DNA of 6,633 bases from Clostridiales bacterium (GTDB taxonomy: Bacteria; Bacillota; Clostridia; Christensenellales; Christensenellaceae). The notes under the pieces were generated by a model that was given only the letters and a program-made list of their open reading frames with translations, had not been told where the DNA came from and made no database searches. A program made the position numbers and the translations under genes. The stretch covers positions 5,103 to 11,735 of the forward strand of contig DOMW01000082.1 in assembly GCA_003510345.1 (NCBI GenBank). The letters run 5' to 3'. Shown one piece after another: positions 5,506-6,633 of the stretch (positions within the stretch are counted from its first letter, which is position 1; the number at the start of each line of letters is the position of its first letter).

Positions 5506-6561
5506 GTGAAAAACAATGCTGTTTTGATCGTGGATGATGTAGATATTAACAGGTCGATGCTGGCGGAGTTGTTTTCGAATGATTACGACATCATTGAAGC
5601 GATGGATGGGGAAGAGGCCATGAAGCTGATCGGGGAGGCCCCGCAGAGATTCGCCATCATCTTGCTGGATATCATCATGCCCCAAAAAGACGGGTACGAC
5701 GTACTCGATTTCATGCATTTCAACCGCTACTTAAATGACATACCTGTTGTGATGATCTCCGCCGCGGACGCGGAAGCGGCGGAGGTAGAGTGCTTAAAGC
5801 GCGGCGCCAGCGATTTCATTATGAAACCGTTTAACCCCAATGTCGTGAAGCAGCGCGTGCGTAACGTGATTGAGCTGTTTCGTTACAAGAGGAGCCTGGA
5901 ATACATTATAAACGAACAGACGAGCAAATTCAGGGGGGTCACCGAATTTGTGATCGACGTTCTTTTGAGCGTGATGCGGGTAAAAAACAGCGACTCCCGC
6001 CACTCTTCCCAGCGGATTCGCGTTTATACGAGGGAAATATTGAATTTTATCTATGAGTATTGTGATGAAAAATACGATCTGAACTTACAGAAGATCGAAC
6101 TGATTTCAGCATCCTCTATATTGTATGATATTGGGCTGCTTGCCATTCCGGGTGGATTGAATGACAGCAAGACTGTGCTTACGGACGACGAGCGCAGGAT
6201 GCTTGAAGCGCATACTGTGCGCGGCTGCCAGATCATCAATTCTATCAATACGCAGGAAAACAACGAATACATCGACATGGCGCTTGAAATATGCAAGTAT
6301 CATCATGAGCGTTGGGATGGTTCGGGCTACCCTGAAAGAATGGTGGGCGACGAGATCCCCATCAGCGCGCAGGTCGTGGGAATAGGGGAAACCTACGATT
6401 CCCTGCGCAGCGGTTTTTTGACGGGTAGCACCTACAGCCATGATGAGGCGATCGAAGCGATCGACCGCGGTGATTTCGGTATGTTTTCGCCCGTTTTAGT
6501 GGAATGCTGCAAAATGATGGCGGATAAGCTGGATGAGGTTTATCAGCAGTTCCGGGATTAG
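5506..6561 (+). CDS. Response regulator with receiver and degenerate HD-GYP-like domain
   Basis: A 351-residue cytoplasmic response regulator with a GTG start. The receiver (about 4-120) is complete: D10-D11, phospho-acceptor D55, S85 and K107. A helical linker (about 115-160) joins it to an HD-GYP-like domain (about 160-345). Typical HD-GYP proteins hydrolyse cyclic di-GMP using histidines and aspartates that hold two or three metals. Here H166 (RHSSQR), H236 (EAHTVRG), H266-H267 and GYP (274-276, in HHERWDGSGYP) are kept. The HD pair itself reads Y207-D208 (LYDIGL instead of LHDIGK), so its His and the following Lys are both changed. The late VADxYDAL-type motif reads GIGETYDSL, with E295 for Asp. 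It may therefore bind the nucleotide or a partner without cutting it, or use altered metal binding; both are inference. It is probably the end point of the phosphorelay started by the upstream kinase and HPt protein. Confidence 0.9.
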   Translation: MKNNAVLIVDDVDINRSMLAELFSNDYDIIEAMDGEEAMKLIGEAPQRFAIILLDIIMPQKDGYDVLDFMHFNRYLNDIPVVMISAADAEAAEVECLKRGASDFIMKPFNPNVVKQRVRNVIELFRYKRSLEYIINEQTSKFRGVTEFVIDVLLSVMRVKNSDSRHSSQRIRVYTREILNFIYEYCDEKYDLNLQKIELISASSILYDIGLLAIPGGLNDSKTVLTDDERRMLEAHTVRGCQIINSINTQENNEYIDMALEICKYHHERWDGSGYPERMVGDEIPISAQVVGIGETYDSLRSGFLTGSTYSHDEAIEAIDRGDFGMFSPVLVECCKMMADKLDEVYQQFRD

Positions 6562-6602
6562 GGTGTGGTGCATTTAATTAGTGGCTATCTGGGAGATGAG
6601 AT

Positions 6603-6633
6603 TTGAAATCGTTCTGCGTTGCCCATGAAACGG
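6603..6633 (+). CDS. Possible start of a further gene, cut by the window edge
   Basis: TTG at 6603 begins an open frame that runs to the edge (ten codons: LKSFCVAHET). GGGAG at 6591-6595 is seven bases before it. It starts 41 bases after the response-regulator stop with no terminator between, so it could belong to the same transcript. The ATG at 6596 meets a stop within 11 codons and is unlikely. Too little is visible to suggest a product. Confidence 0.35.
   Translation, partial: MKSFCVAHET

Overview
The window looks like chromosomal DNA from a Gram-positive anaerobe of the Clostridia type (Bacillota). The clues are strong purine-rich ribosome binding sites, GTG and probable TTG starts, TGn-extended -10 promoters, factor-independent terminators, tRNA genes with encoded CCA ends, and an EF-G-family protein resembling the clostridial paralogue. 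The genus cannot be fixed from this sequence. All recognised genes lie on the + strand.

Left part (1-1800): the 3' two-thirds of an EF-G-family translation factor enters from the left edge. A GC-rich hairpin and then a good intrinsic terminator follow it. A near-consensus sigma-A promoter drives a two-gene tRNA unit, tRNA-Tyr(GTA) and tRNA-Leu(CAG), which ends in a second intrinsic terminator.

Middle part (1800-2680): an AT-rich intergenic stretch with two similar extended -10 elements precedes a small predicted lipoprotein of unknown function. A long perfect-stem hairpin follows that gene.

Right part (2639-6561): a signalling locus made of three genes. First is a membrane hybrid histidine kinase (two TM helices, extracytoplasmic helical sensor, PAS, HisKA, HATPase, receiver). 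An HPt protein overlaps it by one base. After a 244-bp gap with its own candidate promoter and leader hairpin comes a response regulator with a receiver fused to an HD-GYP-like domain. Together they can be read as a four-step His-Asp-His-Asp phosphorelay: H366 and D654 of the kinase, H63 of the HPt protein, D55 of the response regulator.

The main points of interest are in the two ends of this relay. The output HD-GYP domain has lost the histidine of the HD pair (Tyr-Asp instead) and has Glu for a late conserved Asp, but keeps HH and GYP. The kinase's ATP-binding domain lacks a recognisable G1 Asp and has a changed G2 box. The kinase promoter also carries a 21-bp near-perfect palindrome over its -35 region, a good candidate operator. 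The last 30 bases may start another gene.
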